This document shows, in pieces, positions 1 to 7,681 of a stretch of 64,000 bases of DNA; the stretch's first letter is position 1, and every line of letters starts with the position of its first letter. Below the pieces are notes generated by a model that was not told the origin of the DNA, did no database searches, and was given only the letters and a program-made list of their open reading frames with translations. Origin of the DNA: Nostoc paludosum FACHB-159 (GTDB lineage Bacteria; Cyanobacteriota; Cyanobacteriia; Cyanobacteriales; Nostocaceae). Both the position numbers and the translations under genes were made by a program. The stretch spans positions 82,389 through 146,388 of the forward strand of contig NZ_JACJTU010000022.1 of NCBI RefSeq assembly GCF_014698835.1, read 5' to 3'.

Positions 1-1
1 T

Positions 2-1423
2 GCAGCTAATCTACAAACTATTGCCCAAAAATATGGTCAAACATTTGCAGAATTTAATCCTAGCCAACAAGCAAATCAAGCAATCGAACAATTACAAAAA
101 CTGCAAATTGCCGATGGTGGTTTTGCTGCTTTCCCAGGACAAGAAAAATCTGATCCTTGGATTTCTTCTTATGCTGCTGAATCTCTGGTAAAAGCAAATC
201 AGGCATTTCCAAATTTAGTTGATGCTGGAATGTTATCTCGCCTGAAAAGTTATTTACAAAAAGTTTTAGCCAACCCTGGAGAATACGATTTTTGCAAACA
301 GCAACTATGTAAGAGACAACTGCAACTAAAGGCTTTAATTGCTTTGTCAGAATTAGGCGAAAAGCGCAATACGTTCCTGGGAGATATTTACGAACAGCGC
401 AATAATTTTGATTTAGTCACTCAAATTCGACTAGCGCGATATTTATCTCAATTCCCAGAATGGCAAGACGAATCTCAACAATTAGTCAACAAGCTGCAAC
501 AAAATATCTATGAAACTGGCCGTACAGCAGTTGTAAGTTTGCCAACTAGTTGGGGATGGATGAGTTCATCAACCGCGACGCAGGCGGAAGCTTTACGTTT
601 ATTTATTGCCAAACAAAGTAAACCCGAAGTAATAGATAAATTATTCCAAAGTCTTCTGGCATTGCGGCGGGATGGTACATGGCAAACTGATTATAATAAT
701 GCCCAAGCATTAACAGCTTTGGTAGAATATAGCCAACTACAACCCACGCCACCGAATTTTGTTGCCACAGTAAAATTAGCTGGGAAAAAGTTAGGAGAAA
801 ATCGCTTTGAAGGCTACAAAAATCCTAGCTTACAGCTAAGTACGCCAATGAATCAATTACCTCGTGGACGCCACGATTTAACGCTACAAAAATCAGGTAA
901 TGGCAGTTTACATTATCTGGTTGCTTATAATTATCGCTTGCAAGGAAATCAACCAGGTAGATTTAATGGACTACGCATAACGCGAGAAATTAGTCAAGTA
1001 AATGAAGAGAAAGCTTTACAAAAAACAGGGCTTTATGCTTTCGATAAACCCTTGACTTTAGCTGCCGGACAAGTGTTTGATATTGGTTTAGAAATTATCT
1101 GCGATCGCTCCGTAGACCATATAGTAATAAAAGACCCACTACCAGCAGGTTTTGAGGCGGTAGATGCGAGTTTTCAAACTGCTACGGCTGCATTACAAGC
1201 AAAAGCCGATAGTTGGGAACTTGGGTTTAGGAATATATATCGCGATCGCATTATCGCCTACGCCGACCACCTGGAACCAGGAGTTTATAGCCTGCATTAC
1301 TTAGTCCGTTCTGTGACGCCTGGGACATTTTCTTGGCCTGGTGCCCAAGTTCACCTGCAATATGCACCAGAAGAATTTGGGCGCACTGCTGAATCTACAT
1401 TAATATTGGAGGATGGAAAGTAA
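2..1423 (+). CDS. Alpha-2-macroglobulin family protein, 3' part (cut by window start)
   Basis: The frame is open from the first bases of the window to TAA at 1421-1423, so the 5' part lies outside. Bacterial alpha-2-macroglobulins are very large periplasmic or surface proteins that trap proteases. What is visible (about 473 residues) fits the C-terminal third: alpha-helical toroid repeats of the thioester-domain type (for example ADGGFAAFPG and SDPWISSYAAE), then the C-terminal beta domain with KDPLPAGFEAVD and EPGVYSLHYLVRSVTPGTF, which is characteristic of bacterial members. The CxEQ thioester, if present, would lie upstream of the window. The reading frame continues upstream of the first internal ATG (230) with convincing family sequence, so that ATG is not the start. 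Confidence 0.85.
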   Translation, partial: AANLQTIAQKYGQTFAEFNPSQQANQAIEQLQKLQIADGGFAAFPGQEKSDPWISSYAAESLVKANQAFPNLVDAGMLSRLKSYLQKVLANPGEYDFCKQQLCKRQLQLKALIALSELGEKRNTFLGDIYEQRNNFDLVTQIRLARYLSQFPEWQDESQQLVNKLQQNIYETGRTAVVSLPTSWGWMSSSTATQAEALRLFIAKQSKPEVIDKLFQSLLALRRDGTWQTDYNNAQALTALVEYSQLQPTPPNFVATVKLAGKKLGENRFEGYKNPSLQLSTPMNQLPRGRHDLTLQKSGNGSLHYLVAYNYRLQGNQPGRFNGLRITREISQVNEEKALQKTGLYAFDKPLTLAAGQVFDIGLEIICDRSVDHIVIKDPLPAGFEAVDASFQTATAALQAKADSWELGFRNIYRDRIIAYADHLEPGVYSLHYLVRSVTPGTFSWPGAQVHLQYAPEEFGRTAESTLILEDGK

Positions 1424-1571
1424 CTTTATCTTCCAATGGTTCTAGGTAAAGTTCTACTGCTTCTTCGACAGTTTCCTCTTCACTGATACAACCAGGAAGT
1501 GAAAGAACATAAATACTATAGCGATTTTCGTTACTGGGTTCTAATACAACTTCAAGTTTCTTATTTTTTGT
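1395..1571 (-). pseudogene. HicB-like antitoxin remnant
   Basis: The minus strand carries an open stretch reading LEVVLEPSNENRYSIYV, then LSLPGCISEEETVEEAVELY. This matches the N-terminal half of HicB/UPF0150 antitoxins (Y-x-V-x-x-PSLPGC, then the TxEEA helix). It has no ATG, GTG or TTG after the upstream in-frame TGA (1572-1574), and relative to the family it appears internally shortened between TVEEA and VELYLEP. It ends at TAG, overlapping the 3' end of the macroglobulin gene. No HicA toxin is adjacent. It is therefore read as a decayed antitoxin fragment. The rest of the gap to 1800 holds one HIP1 octamer and no other recognisable feature. Confidence 0.6.
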
Positions 1572-1799
1572 TCACACCTATTTGATTTTTGAAAAACATT
1601 ATGAGAAAATGCACTCGTGTCTACAAGTGTAAGAGAAAGCAAGAAAAAACAATCTTAAACCAGCATAAATCAGAAATCGCGATCGCAGATTTACTTGAAA
1701 ATGCATGTTTGAAAAGTATTTTTGATTTTGCCCGTCTTCAAAAGTAGGTCGTTTTTTAAAACTCAAATAGGAATCTTACATATCTATTCAGGATGAAGA

Positions 1800-3143
1800 A
1801 TGAACTGGGAAGAAGGGTTAGAAATTTTAGATGCAGTTGTCTTCAAGAAAAAAAATCGATACCTGAAAGATGTGGAAAGAATTATTCTTAAAGGTTCATG
1901 GCAAGGACTAAGCTATGATGAAATTGCCAATAATGAAGGTTATGCAGCCACATATCTCCGGCAAGATGTAGGTTCCAAATTGTGGAAGTTACTTGCAGAA
2001 GCATTAGGCGAAGAGGTTAATAAAACTAATTTTCGTGCAGCAGTTGAACGTTCATATCTTAGGGATAAGAATATTCGGCCAACAGAAGTAAATCAAGATA
2101 GTTGCGTTACTGTCAAAAATGAATTTGTGCCAGAATACCCAGAAGGTTCAGTGCCACCAAATTCTCTATTTTATATCCAGCGCACCCCAATAGAAGAACG
2201 TTGTTATGAAACAATCCTCCACCCTGGTTCTTTGATTCGGATTAAAGCCCCTAATCAAATGGGTAAAACATCTCTGCTTGAGAGAATTATCGCTCACTCG
2301 AATCAGCAAGGCTACCATACAGTACGTCTAAATTTGTCGCAAGCAGAAACAACATTTTTTAGTAATTTGGATAAATTTTTGCGGTGGTTTTGTGCTTATG
2401 TTAGCCACAGATTAAGATTACCTGCTTTGTTAAATGAATCCTGGGATGAGTATAGAGGTAGCATTGTTAACTGCACTACATATTTTGAAGATAATATTTT
2501 ATACCAAATCAATAACAATTTAGTTTTAGCATTAGATGAAGTAGATAGAGTTTTGCAATATCCTGAAATTTCTCAAGGTTTTTTTGCCATGTTACGTACT
2601 TGGCATGAAGAAGCTAAAACTGTAGAAATTTGGGAAAATTTACGATTAATTGTAGTACATTCCACTGAAAATTATGGATCGTTAGATATCAATCAATCAC
2701 CATTTAATGTTGGCTTAGTGGTTGAATTAACCGAATTTACCCAATTACAAATAGAAGTTTTAGCCCATAATCATCAACTTAATTATAATCAAACACAAGT
2801 ACAGCAATTAATGTCTCTAATTGGAGGACATCCATATTTAATTAGATTGGCACTCTATCGCCTCAGACTTGGGGATATAACACTAGAAAAGTTATTAGAA
2901 ACTGCTCACACAAATGCCGGAATTTATGAAGAATATTTCCGCCGATTTTTGAATATTTTTAAAATCAATCCTTATTTAGCTGAGGCATTTATACAAGTAG
3001 TTACAGCAACAGAACCAGTTGATATAGCAACCATTCCAGCATATCAGTTATATAGTATGGGATTGGTTAAGAGAGTAGGCGATCGATTAGCCCCACGCTG
3101 TCAGTTATATCAACAATATTTTCGGGAACACTTGAAGAATTAG
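1800..3143 (+). CDS. AAA-like (AAA_35 type) STAND ATPase with N-terminal helix-turn-helix
   Basis: This 447-residue protein starts with a region resembling the helix-turn-helix found at the N-terminus of cyanobacterial vWA/MoxR-associated proteins (WQGLSYDEIANNEGY, about residues 30-60). An AAA-like ATPase domain follows, with Walker A APNQMGKTS near residue 150 and Walker B LVLALDEVD near 243, and then a winged-helix-like tail. Family knowledge says such STAND NTPases act as signal or conflict switches. No effector or sensor domain is visible besides the HTH, so its partner is unknown. The start follows AGGATGAAGA, a plausible ribosome binding site. It stands alone on the plus strand, upstream of the opposing array of small exported proteins. 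Specific function is not inferred. Confidence 0.75.
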   Translation: MNWEEGLEILDAVVFKKKNRYLKDVERIILKGSWQGLSYDEIANNEGYAATYLRQDVGSKLWKLLAEALGEEVNKTNFRAAVERSYLRDKNIRPTEVNQDSCVTVKNEFVPEYPEGSVPPNSLFYIQRTPIEERCYETILHPGSLIRIKAPNQMGKTSLLERIIAHSNQQGYHTVRLNLSQAETTFFSNLDKFLRWFCAYVSHRLRLPALLNESWDEYRGSIVNCTTYFEDNILYQINNNLVLALDEVDRVLQYPEISQGFFAMLRTWHEEAKTVEIWENLRLIVVHSTENYGSLDINQSPFNVGLVVELTEFTQLQIEVLAHNHQLNYNQTQVQQLMSLIGGHPYLIRLALYRLRLGDITLEKLLETAHTNAGIYEEYFRRFLNIFKINPYLAEAFIQVVTATEPVDIATIPAYQLYSMGLVKRVGDRLAPRCQLYQQYFREHLKN

Positions 3144-3498
3144 GGACGATAATCTTCATTTAGGCTGAATTTTAGCAACTATTTATCGGCTAGTTTGCAC
3201 TTCTAACGTTAATACTCATGTTTGTTCAAGATAATTTATTTTTATTGATTCTAACTTTAAATTGGTAAAGTTACGACCAAATAGTGCGTCCTTACCTTCA
3301 CCAACATTGAGACTGCGATCGCCAGCTTTTCCCAACAGGCGATCGCTATAGAAATATAGACAAAAACGATAAAGGAACACCAAAAAATACAGGATCTCAA
3401 ATTTATGGGGTAGTAGGGTGCGTCAGTATAAATAACTTCTTACTCCCGAACCACTCTCGCAGTCTTGTTCAGAAATCAAATATGATTCCTGTATCTAA
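3144..3498. other. Intergenic region between convergent genes
   Basis: About 355 bases without a convincing gene. It contains two HIP1-like GCGATCGC-type sites near 3318 and 3340. A short minus-strand stretch over 3237-3350 (SDRLLGKAGDRSLNVGEGK) faintly resembles glycine- and aspartate-rich RTX-like repeats but is too short and unsupported to call. No clear terminator hairpin was recognised. Confidence 0.4.
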
Positions 3499-4119
3499 TT
3501 AACTTAACCAAATAAAATGCTTTAATGGTATTAGTCCCTCTTCGCACAATTCCCTTTCTTTACCATTTAATGCCATAAAACAGGATTTTCCTTCTTTAAA
3601 GTGCTCGCACCAGCTTCTATCTTTTTCTGAGTTGATTGCTATAAAACAAGATTTACCCTCTCTATAGGCTTCACAAAGTTGTTGTGGCAATCCTGATTCC
3701 ATAGCTATAAAGCAAGATTTACCTTCACGAGCAACTTGACACATCTGCCTTTCCAAGCCATCGAATTCTATAAAACAAGAACGATTACTCCATAAATAGG
3801 ATGAATATGTTTTAATACCATTAGGTAATCCATAATATAATTCTCCTGGTTTGATATATAATTCTCCTTGTCTTAAATTAGTTATTTCACCCTTTGCAGG
3901 ACTCGAAATACCAATCAATAGGCCAGCAAATAATGCTAGGTTAAACCATCCTCCACGTGCTACTCGTCGTCGGAAAGTTATATTGTTACGAATGTGCAGG
4001 CTGGGAGATTGAGCTAAAACACTAGGGCAATTATTTAACAAAACTGTACTTGCTGCTGCACCACCAATGAAACCAACTCCTGCCTTCAAAAGTTGGTGTC
4101 GGTAAAATTCATGAAGCAT
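3499..4119 (-). CDS. Exported protein with four Cys-containing KSCFIA repeats (function unknown)
   Basis: This 206-residue protein is unrecognised. Its N-terminus (RHQLLKAGVGFIGGAAASTV) closely parallels the leader of the next gene (RRQLLKAGVGFIGAAAGTV), but the twin arginine has become RH. It probably derives from a Tat signal; whether it still uses Tat is unclear. A second hydrophobic stretch (FNLALFAGLLIGISSP) follows around residue 60. The C-terminal half consists of four units of about 22 residues with the pattern CFI-x10-C-x5-EGKS (CFIEFDGLERQMC, CFIAMESGLPQQLC, CFIAINSEKDRSWC, CFMALNGKERELC), so eight regularly spaced cysteines could pair within each unit. A good ribosome binding site (AAAGGAAAAGATT) precedes the ATG. 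It belongs to the minus-strand cluster of small exported proteins. Confidence 0.7.
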   Translation of the reverse strand: MLHEFYRHQLLKAGVGFIGGAAASTVLLNNCPSVLAQSPSLHIRNNITFRRRVARGGWFNLALFAGLLIGISSPAKGEITNLRQGELYIKPGELYYGLPNGIKTYSSYLWSNRSCFIEFDGLERQMCQVAREGKSCFIAMESGLPQQLCEAYREGKSCFIAINSEKDRSWCEHFKEGKSCFMALNGKERELCEEGLIPLKHFIWLS

Positions 4120-4204
4120 AATCTTTTCCTTTTAAACATAATTTCCAGCAATGCAACTGCATTTTTGATATGGAAGCAGCGATCGCTTGACAATCAAGAC
4201 AGTT

Positions 4205-4285
4205 GTAGGGTGTGTTATTGCGCCAGCGTAACGCACCCCCAAAGATTTACGGTGCGTTAGGACTGCTGTCCATAACGCACCCTAC
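4205..4285. repeat. Dispersed palindromic element with GTAGGGTG ends
   Basis: The stretch is bounded by GTAGGGTGTGTTA at the left and TAACGCACCCTAC at the right, a 13-bp inverted repeat with one mismatch. Inside are further GCGTTA/TAACGC half sites (TAACGCACC and GGTGCGTTA). Elements with this look (GGTGCGTTA...TAACGCACC) are widespread between genes in filamentous cyanobacteria. It explains the short spurious reading frame around 4212-4439. The rest of the 4120-4503 gap holds nothing recognised. Confidence 0.65.
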
Positions 4286-4503
4286 CAAACTCAAATCTTT
4301 TATAGATAGGGTTTTTCCGACTTGTGTGTACACTGTAGCTTTTCTAAGGGGAGGGTTAGGGTGGGGTAAAAAAATATTTGATACGGAGAAGAGGACTTTT
4401 CAAACATCTTCTCAACCTACCCTTACTTCCCAAGTTTAAAAATCCAACATTTTAGCCAAAATTTAGAGTCTGCATGGGAGGACAAAATTATACCCCTGCT
4501 GCT

Positions 4504-5049
4504 TTATGGGTAGTGTGGGAGGACGAAGTTATACCCTGCTCCTTCATGAGTACCACCCGCAGCACAAGTTCCTGTATTATCAAAGCCGTTGAAAAATATT
4601 ACTCGACACTTATGACAGAAGCGCCATTCCTCCTGTGATGTTGGTGTTGGCGGGACATCGTGTGGGAGAACAAAATTAAATCCGGCTGCTTTATGAGTAC
4701 CACCCGCAGGGCAAGCTCCTTTAACGGCTTCTCTATTGAAAAACATTGCTTGGCACTTACCACAGAAGCGCCAATCGCGTTGTGCATTTGGTGTTTCTGG
4801 ACCACCATAGGGAAGAACAAACTCATACCCTGCTGGTTCATGGACACCACCCGCAGCACAAGCCCCTTTATTATCATAACCGTTGAAAAACATCGCTTGA
4901 CACTTCCGACAGAAGCGCCACCTATCCTGTACTCCACTGGATTCAGCTAAAACAGTAGCGAAATCACTAAACACAACTGTACCTGCTGCTGCACCAATGA
5001 AACCAACACCTGCCTTCAAAAGTTGGCGGCGGGAAAACTCATCATACAT
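4504..5049 (-). CDS. Tat-exported protein with three CxxC/CxAGGxH repeats (function unknown)
   Basis: The N-terminus (SRRQLLKAGVGFIGAAAGTV, then an Ala-rich stretch ending VLAES) is a good twin-arginine signal, so the 181-residue protein is probably exported folded. The mature part is three tandem units of about 45 residues: WRFCxKCQxMFFNG, then GxCxAGGxH, then AGYxFVLP. Each unit has CxxC, a third Cys and a His, which could form a small zinc site or disulfides; that is inference. Similar W-x-F-C-x-K-C...CPAGGxH modules occur at the ends of secreted bacterial enzymes and lectin-like proteins, but no catalytic domain is present here. A strong ribosome binding site (CAGGAGAAAGTATT) supports the start. 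Its leader is paired with that of the downstream gene at 3499-4119. Confidence 0.72.
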   Translation of the reverse strand: MYDEFSRRQLLKAGVGFIGAAAGTVVFSDFATVLAESSGVQDRWRFCRKCQAMFFNGYDNKGACAAGGVHEPAGYEFVLPYGGPETPNAQRDWRFCGKCQAMFFNREAVKGACPAGGTHKAAGFNFVLPHDVPPTPTSQEEWRFCHKCRVIFFNGFDNTGTCAAGGTHEGAGYNFVLPHYP

Positions 5050-5252
5050 AATACTTTCTCCTGTTGAATACCTTCGGCATATTTACCAGTCGCAACCTAC
5101 TGTAAAACCTTCAGAACTTACGCACTTGCAGTTAAAGGGGACCTGGATCTTCTGGTTGCAAAAAGACCAATTGATTGAGTCCGAACCTTTGTAAAAAAAT
5201 GGTTCTTTCATTATGGGTCTCCTGCGAAACTTTTCGTTCTTGATCTTGCTAA

Positions 5253-5633
5253 TCAGCGAATATTAACTCCAATAATCCGTGGCTTGCCATAAACACAGCC
5301 CGAAATGAGTAATTGAACTTCCTTCTGATTTATAAATGCGTTCAAGATAGTTGTGTGAAATAGACTGTGACCGGGATCTTTTGGGTTTGTCGCATAACCA
5401 CCATCAGTGGTTGGGCATCCATCAGGATTAACGTTCGGATCGCTATGGTATACTGCCATAGTGTCTTCTATCCAGCCTGCACTAATAAGTTTGACTGAAC
5501 CCCAGTCAGAAAATGTTCGTTTTTCTGGTTCTAATTGAGCTTGAGCTTTATCATGATAGTTAATGAAGGTAGAACCAATTAAAGTAGCAGATAGAGTTAG
5601 TATCGAAACACCAAGTAAAGTACGTCTGAGCAT
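5253..5633 (-). CDS. Small secreted protein (function unknown)
   Basis: A 126-residue protein with a Sec-type signal (MLRRTLLGVSILTLSATLIG, cleavage expected after AQA near residue 32). The mature part has two cysteines (in DGCPTTDG and SGCVYGKPR) and ends IIGVNIR. No known domain was recognised. The leader is clearly paired with that of the gene at 6885-7301 (L-x-x-S-x-LT-x-S-x-x-LIGS-x-x-IN...KAQA), while the mature parts differ. A strong ribosome binding site (AAGGAGATATT) supports this ATG. The upstream gene fragment at 5560-5844 overlaps its first 74 bases. Confidence 0.7.
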   Translation of the reverse strand: MLRRTLLGVSILTLSATLIGSTFINYHDKAQAQLEPEKRTFSDWGSVKLISAGWIEDTMAVYHSDPNVNPDGCPTTDGGYATNPKDPGHSLFHTTILNAFINQKEVQLLISGCVYGKPRIIGVNIR

Positions 5634-5844
5634 AATATCTCCTTGAATTTGCTGATTTGAACAAGAATTCTAGGCGTAAATCCAACCTTGCTGTATTTAC
5701 ACTATTGCAATTCCAATCACCGCCCCACCATCCAGTAACCTGGCCAGCAGAGGCAGAACCGGGAACGGCAAAGGATAAAGCAATGCCGCAGGATAGAGTA
5801 AAAAGCGATCGCTGCATTACAGTCATCATGAAATTACTTCTCAT
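5560..5844 (-). pseudogene. Truncated secreted protein fragment
   Basis: The first 35-40 residues look real: MQRSLFTLSCGIALSFAVPG, then SASA and a mature start GQVTGWWGGDWNCNS, i.e. a Sec signal followed by a Gly/Trp-rich beginning like that of its upstream neighbour (NLMGDWSGSSDC). An AGAGG ribosome binding site precedes the first ATG (5844). After about residue 50 the frame runs into the ribosome binding site and start of the next gene (ATG at 5633) and loses protein-like character. The reading is a gene that lost its 3' part when the spacing to the next gene collapsed. It could instead be a genuine 94-residue protein, but the overlap argues against that. Confidence 0.45.
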
Positions 5845-5951
5845 TTTGGTAACCTCTGTTTTGACTCTTTATTTGTTACTTAGTAGTCTGAAGCGGATAT
5901 TTTGGAAACTTGATTATGAGTAAACAGGCAACCCGAAATTTTTCGCTCTCG

Positions 5952-6392
5952 CTAGTTCTGAGCATTCATTCTGAACCAATCTTGGTTAACAACAGGTCGA
6001 GTTCTTACACCGCAACCATTCCAACCTTCCTGTGAATACTTCACATGGTTGCTGTCAATAACTTGGATTAAAGCACTAACAGAAGTTTCGCAATTATTTG
6101 GGTCTTTCCGTGTAACCATTAGACTAATTTTATTTCCATTAGAGTAACGTCCACGAAAAACATGACTGTAAGAGCCATTGTCACAATTGCCATTAACACC
6201 TTCACCATTGTCTTCATAGATTGTGATTGGACAGTCTGAGCTTCCAGACCAATCACCCATCAGATTGAAAGAATTTTGCTCGCTAGTAGATTGAATCTTA
6301 TTAATAACAGGCTCGTTAGCAGTAGCAGAAAGCGTAGTTAAACCTAACAAAGATAAAGATAAAGCAACATTGAAAAAAGCTTGGCGTTTCAT
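5952..6392 (-). CDS. Small secreted protein (function unknown)
   Basis: A 146-residue protein with a Sec signal (MKRQAFFNVALSLSLLGL, cleavage expected after SATA near residue 25). The mature part begins after a short linker with LMGDWSGSSDCPITIY and alternates polar and hydrophobic residues in a way that suggests a small beta-barrel; five cysteines are present. This structural guess is inference only. The leader is paired with that of the upstream gene at 6430-6795 (MK-x-QA-x-FNVALSL). A strong ribosome binding site (AAGGAGAAAACACC) supports the start. Confidence 0.72.
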   Translation of the reverse strand: MKRQAFFNVALSLSLLGLTTLSATANEPVINKIQSTSEQNSFNLMGDWSGSSDCPITIYEDNGEGVNGNCDNGSYSHVFRGRYSNGNKISLMVTRKDPNNCETSVSALIQVIDSNHVKYSQEGWNGCGVRTRPVVNQDWFRMNAQN

Positions 6393-6429
6393 GGTGTTTT
6401 CTCCTTACGTGAACTAATACAATTTGTGC

Positions 6430-6795
6430 TTATCTAGTAGTAACGGAATTTTCGCTCCAGGGAGAGCAAGTTGAGCGTGCAAATGTGTGTGAGTTGCAAC
6501 CTTGGACTGAGATTGTATAAACACTATTTGGTTGAACATTTTTAAAAGTAAAGGAGCCGGAACGATTCTCTACTTGTTTTTCTCCACCTCTTACCGGATA
6601 GCGGACATTATAAAAATCCCAACCTGTGACACCAGTAAATCGGAAAATAACTCTATCACCGGATTGATAGGCTTCATTAAAACATGGTCTATCGGCGGGG
6701 CAAAGGTTGACTTCACCAGCCATAGCACTCTGGCAAAAAGGCAAACTCAAAGCTGTCAAAGATAAAGCAACATTAAACAAAGCTTGGGGTTTCAT
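6430..6795 (-). CDS. Small secreted protein with fibronectin-III-like fold (function unknown)
   Basis: A 121-residue protein with a Sec signal (MKPQALFNVALSLTALSL, cleavage expected after AMA near residue 26). The mature region (RVIFRFTGVTGWDFYNVRYP, then FTFKNVQPNSVYTISVQGCN) has the strand order and the x-Y-x-V-x-V/Y-x-I-x-V pattern of a single fibronectin type III-like domain, with four cysteines added. This assignment is by eye and moderate. The gene ends at the junction with 5952-6392 and shares that gene's leader family. A GGAGAAACCGCT ribosome binding site precedes the ATG. Confidence 0.7.
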   Translation of the reverse strand: MKPQALFNVALSLTALSLPFCQSAMAGEVNLCPADRPCFNEAYQSGDRVIFRFTGVTGWDFYNVRYPVRGGEKQVENRSGSFTFKNVQPNSVYTISVQGCNSHTFARSTCSPWSENSVTTR

Positions 6796-6884
6796 AGCGG
6801 TTTCTCCTAGCGTGAACTGATACAGTCAATGCAACCTAATCTTGTTATCGATCGTTAAAAGCTGACAAGAACTATAATGTGGTC

Positions 6885-7301
6885 TCAACGTACATTAGTC
6901 ACTCTGTAAATGCATCTTCCTTCTTGACCACGAAGACGTACTATTTCCACACCCTTATTAAAAGCTTCTGTTCCACGTCCACCTACGGAGAAGGGTTGGG
7001 ATTTCAAACAAGATACTTCCACAATATTTATTTCATTGACGTAATAACGACCATACTCACGAGCAACTATGCGTTGTCCCCACGATGCAAACTTCTGATT
7101 TACAATTCCACAAGCGTCTACTGCTGTTTGGTGTCCCCAACTAATCCAATCACCCTGACCTGAACTAGCACTGCAATAACTCAATTTATCTAGTACGGTC
7201 AGGCTAGCCTGAGCTTTGTTCTGAGAATTAATCAGTGCAGATCCAATCAAAACCGTAGATATAGTTAAACCCGAAATATAAAGCCAATTGCGTTTCAGCA
7301 T
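6885..7301 (-). CDS. Small secreted protein (function unknown)
   Basis: A 138-residue protein, first gene of the minus-strand exported-protein array. The Sec leader (MLKRNWLYISGLTISTVLIG, cleavage expected after AQA near residue 32) parallels the leader at 5253-5633. The mature part (DWISWGHQTAVDACGIVNQK and REYGRYYVNEINIVEVSC) contains four cysteines and ends RCIYRVTNVR. No family was recognised. The ribosome binding site AAGGAGAGATT is strong. The 380-bp gap upstream is shared with the divergent WD40 ATPase gene. Confidence 0.7.
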   Translation of the reverse strand: MLKRNWLYISGLTISTVLIGSALINSQNKAQASLTVLDKLSYCSASSGQGDWISWGHQTAVDACGIVNQKFASWGQRIVAREYGRYYVNEINIVEVSCLKSQPFSVGGRGTEAFNKGVEIVRLRGQEGRCIYRVTNVR

Positions 7302-7681
7302 AATCTCTCCTTGAAATTGCTTAATTGAGATTATGTGTTTTCCTTCAATTGCTGTCTATACATAAAAAATCAGTATTTAAACTGAGAAATTTTCAACTCA
7401 AAAATAAGTAAACGTCATAAAAAGTCAGGTATAAGCCAGACTAATCTTAGTTTCAACCCCTAACAGCTATAAATTTAACTGCATTCTCTGGTCAGATAAA
7501 ACCAGGAAACTCTTTACTGTTAAGGGTTTCAGGCTAATTGGGCTTACTGTTTACGTTCTTTGTGGAACTCCTGATATTTTATGGATAGACAACCGCAAAA
7601 TTACAGAGCATAATTTCCAGCAAGGATGAATTAACATCCCAAAGCCAAAAAGTTACTCTATTGCCTTAATACTCCCACTCT
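7302..7681. promoter_or_regulatory. Divergent intergenic region (exported-protein array / WD40 ATPase)
   Basis: This 380-bp AT-rich stretch separates two divergently read units and must hold both promoters. No gene, named operator or strong hairpin was recognised. Its position means the first exported-protein gene and the STAND/WD40 gene could share control; that is inference from layout only. Confidence 0.4.

Noticed and set aside
3237..3363. RTX-like fragment on the minus strand (DRLLGKAGDRSLNVGEGKD)
   Set aside because: Too short, only faintly repeat-like, and partly built from two HIP1 octamers.
4212..4439. 75-residue plus-strand frame
   Set aside because: Starts inside a GTAGGGTG palindromic repeat and lacks protein-like composition.
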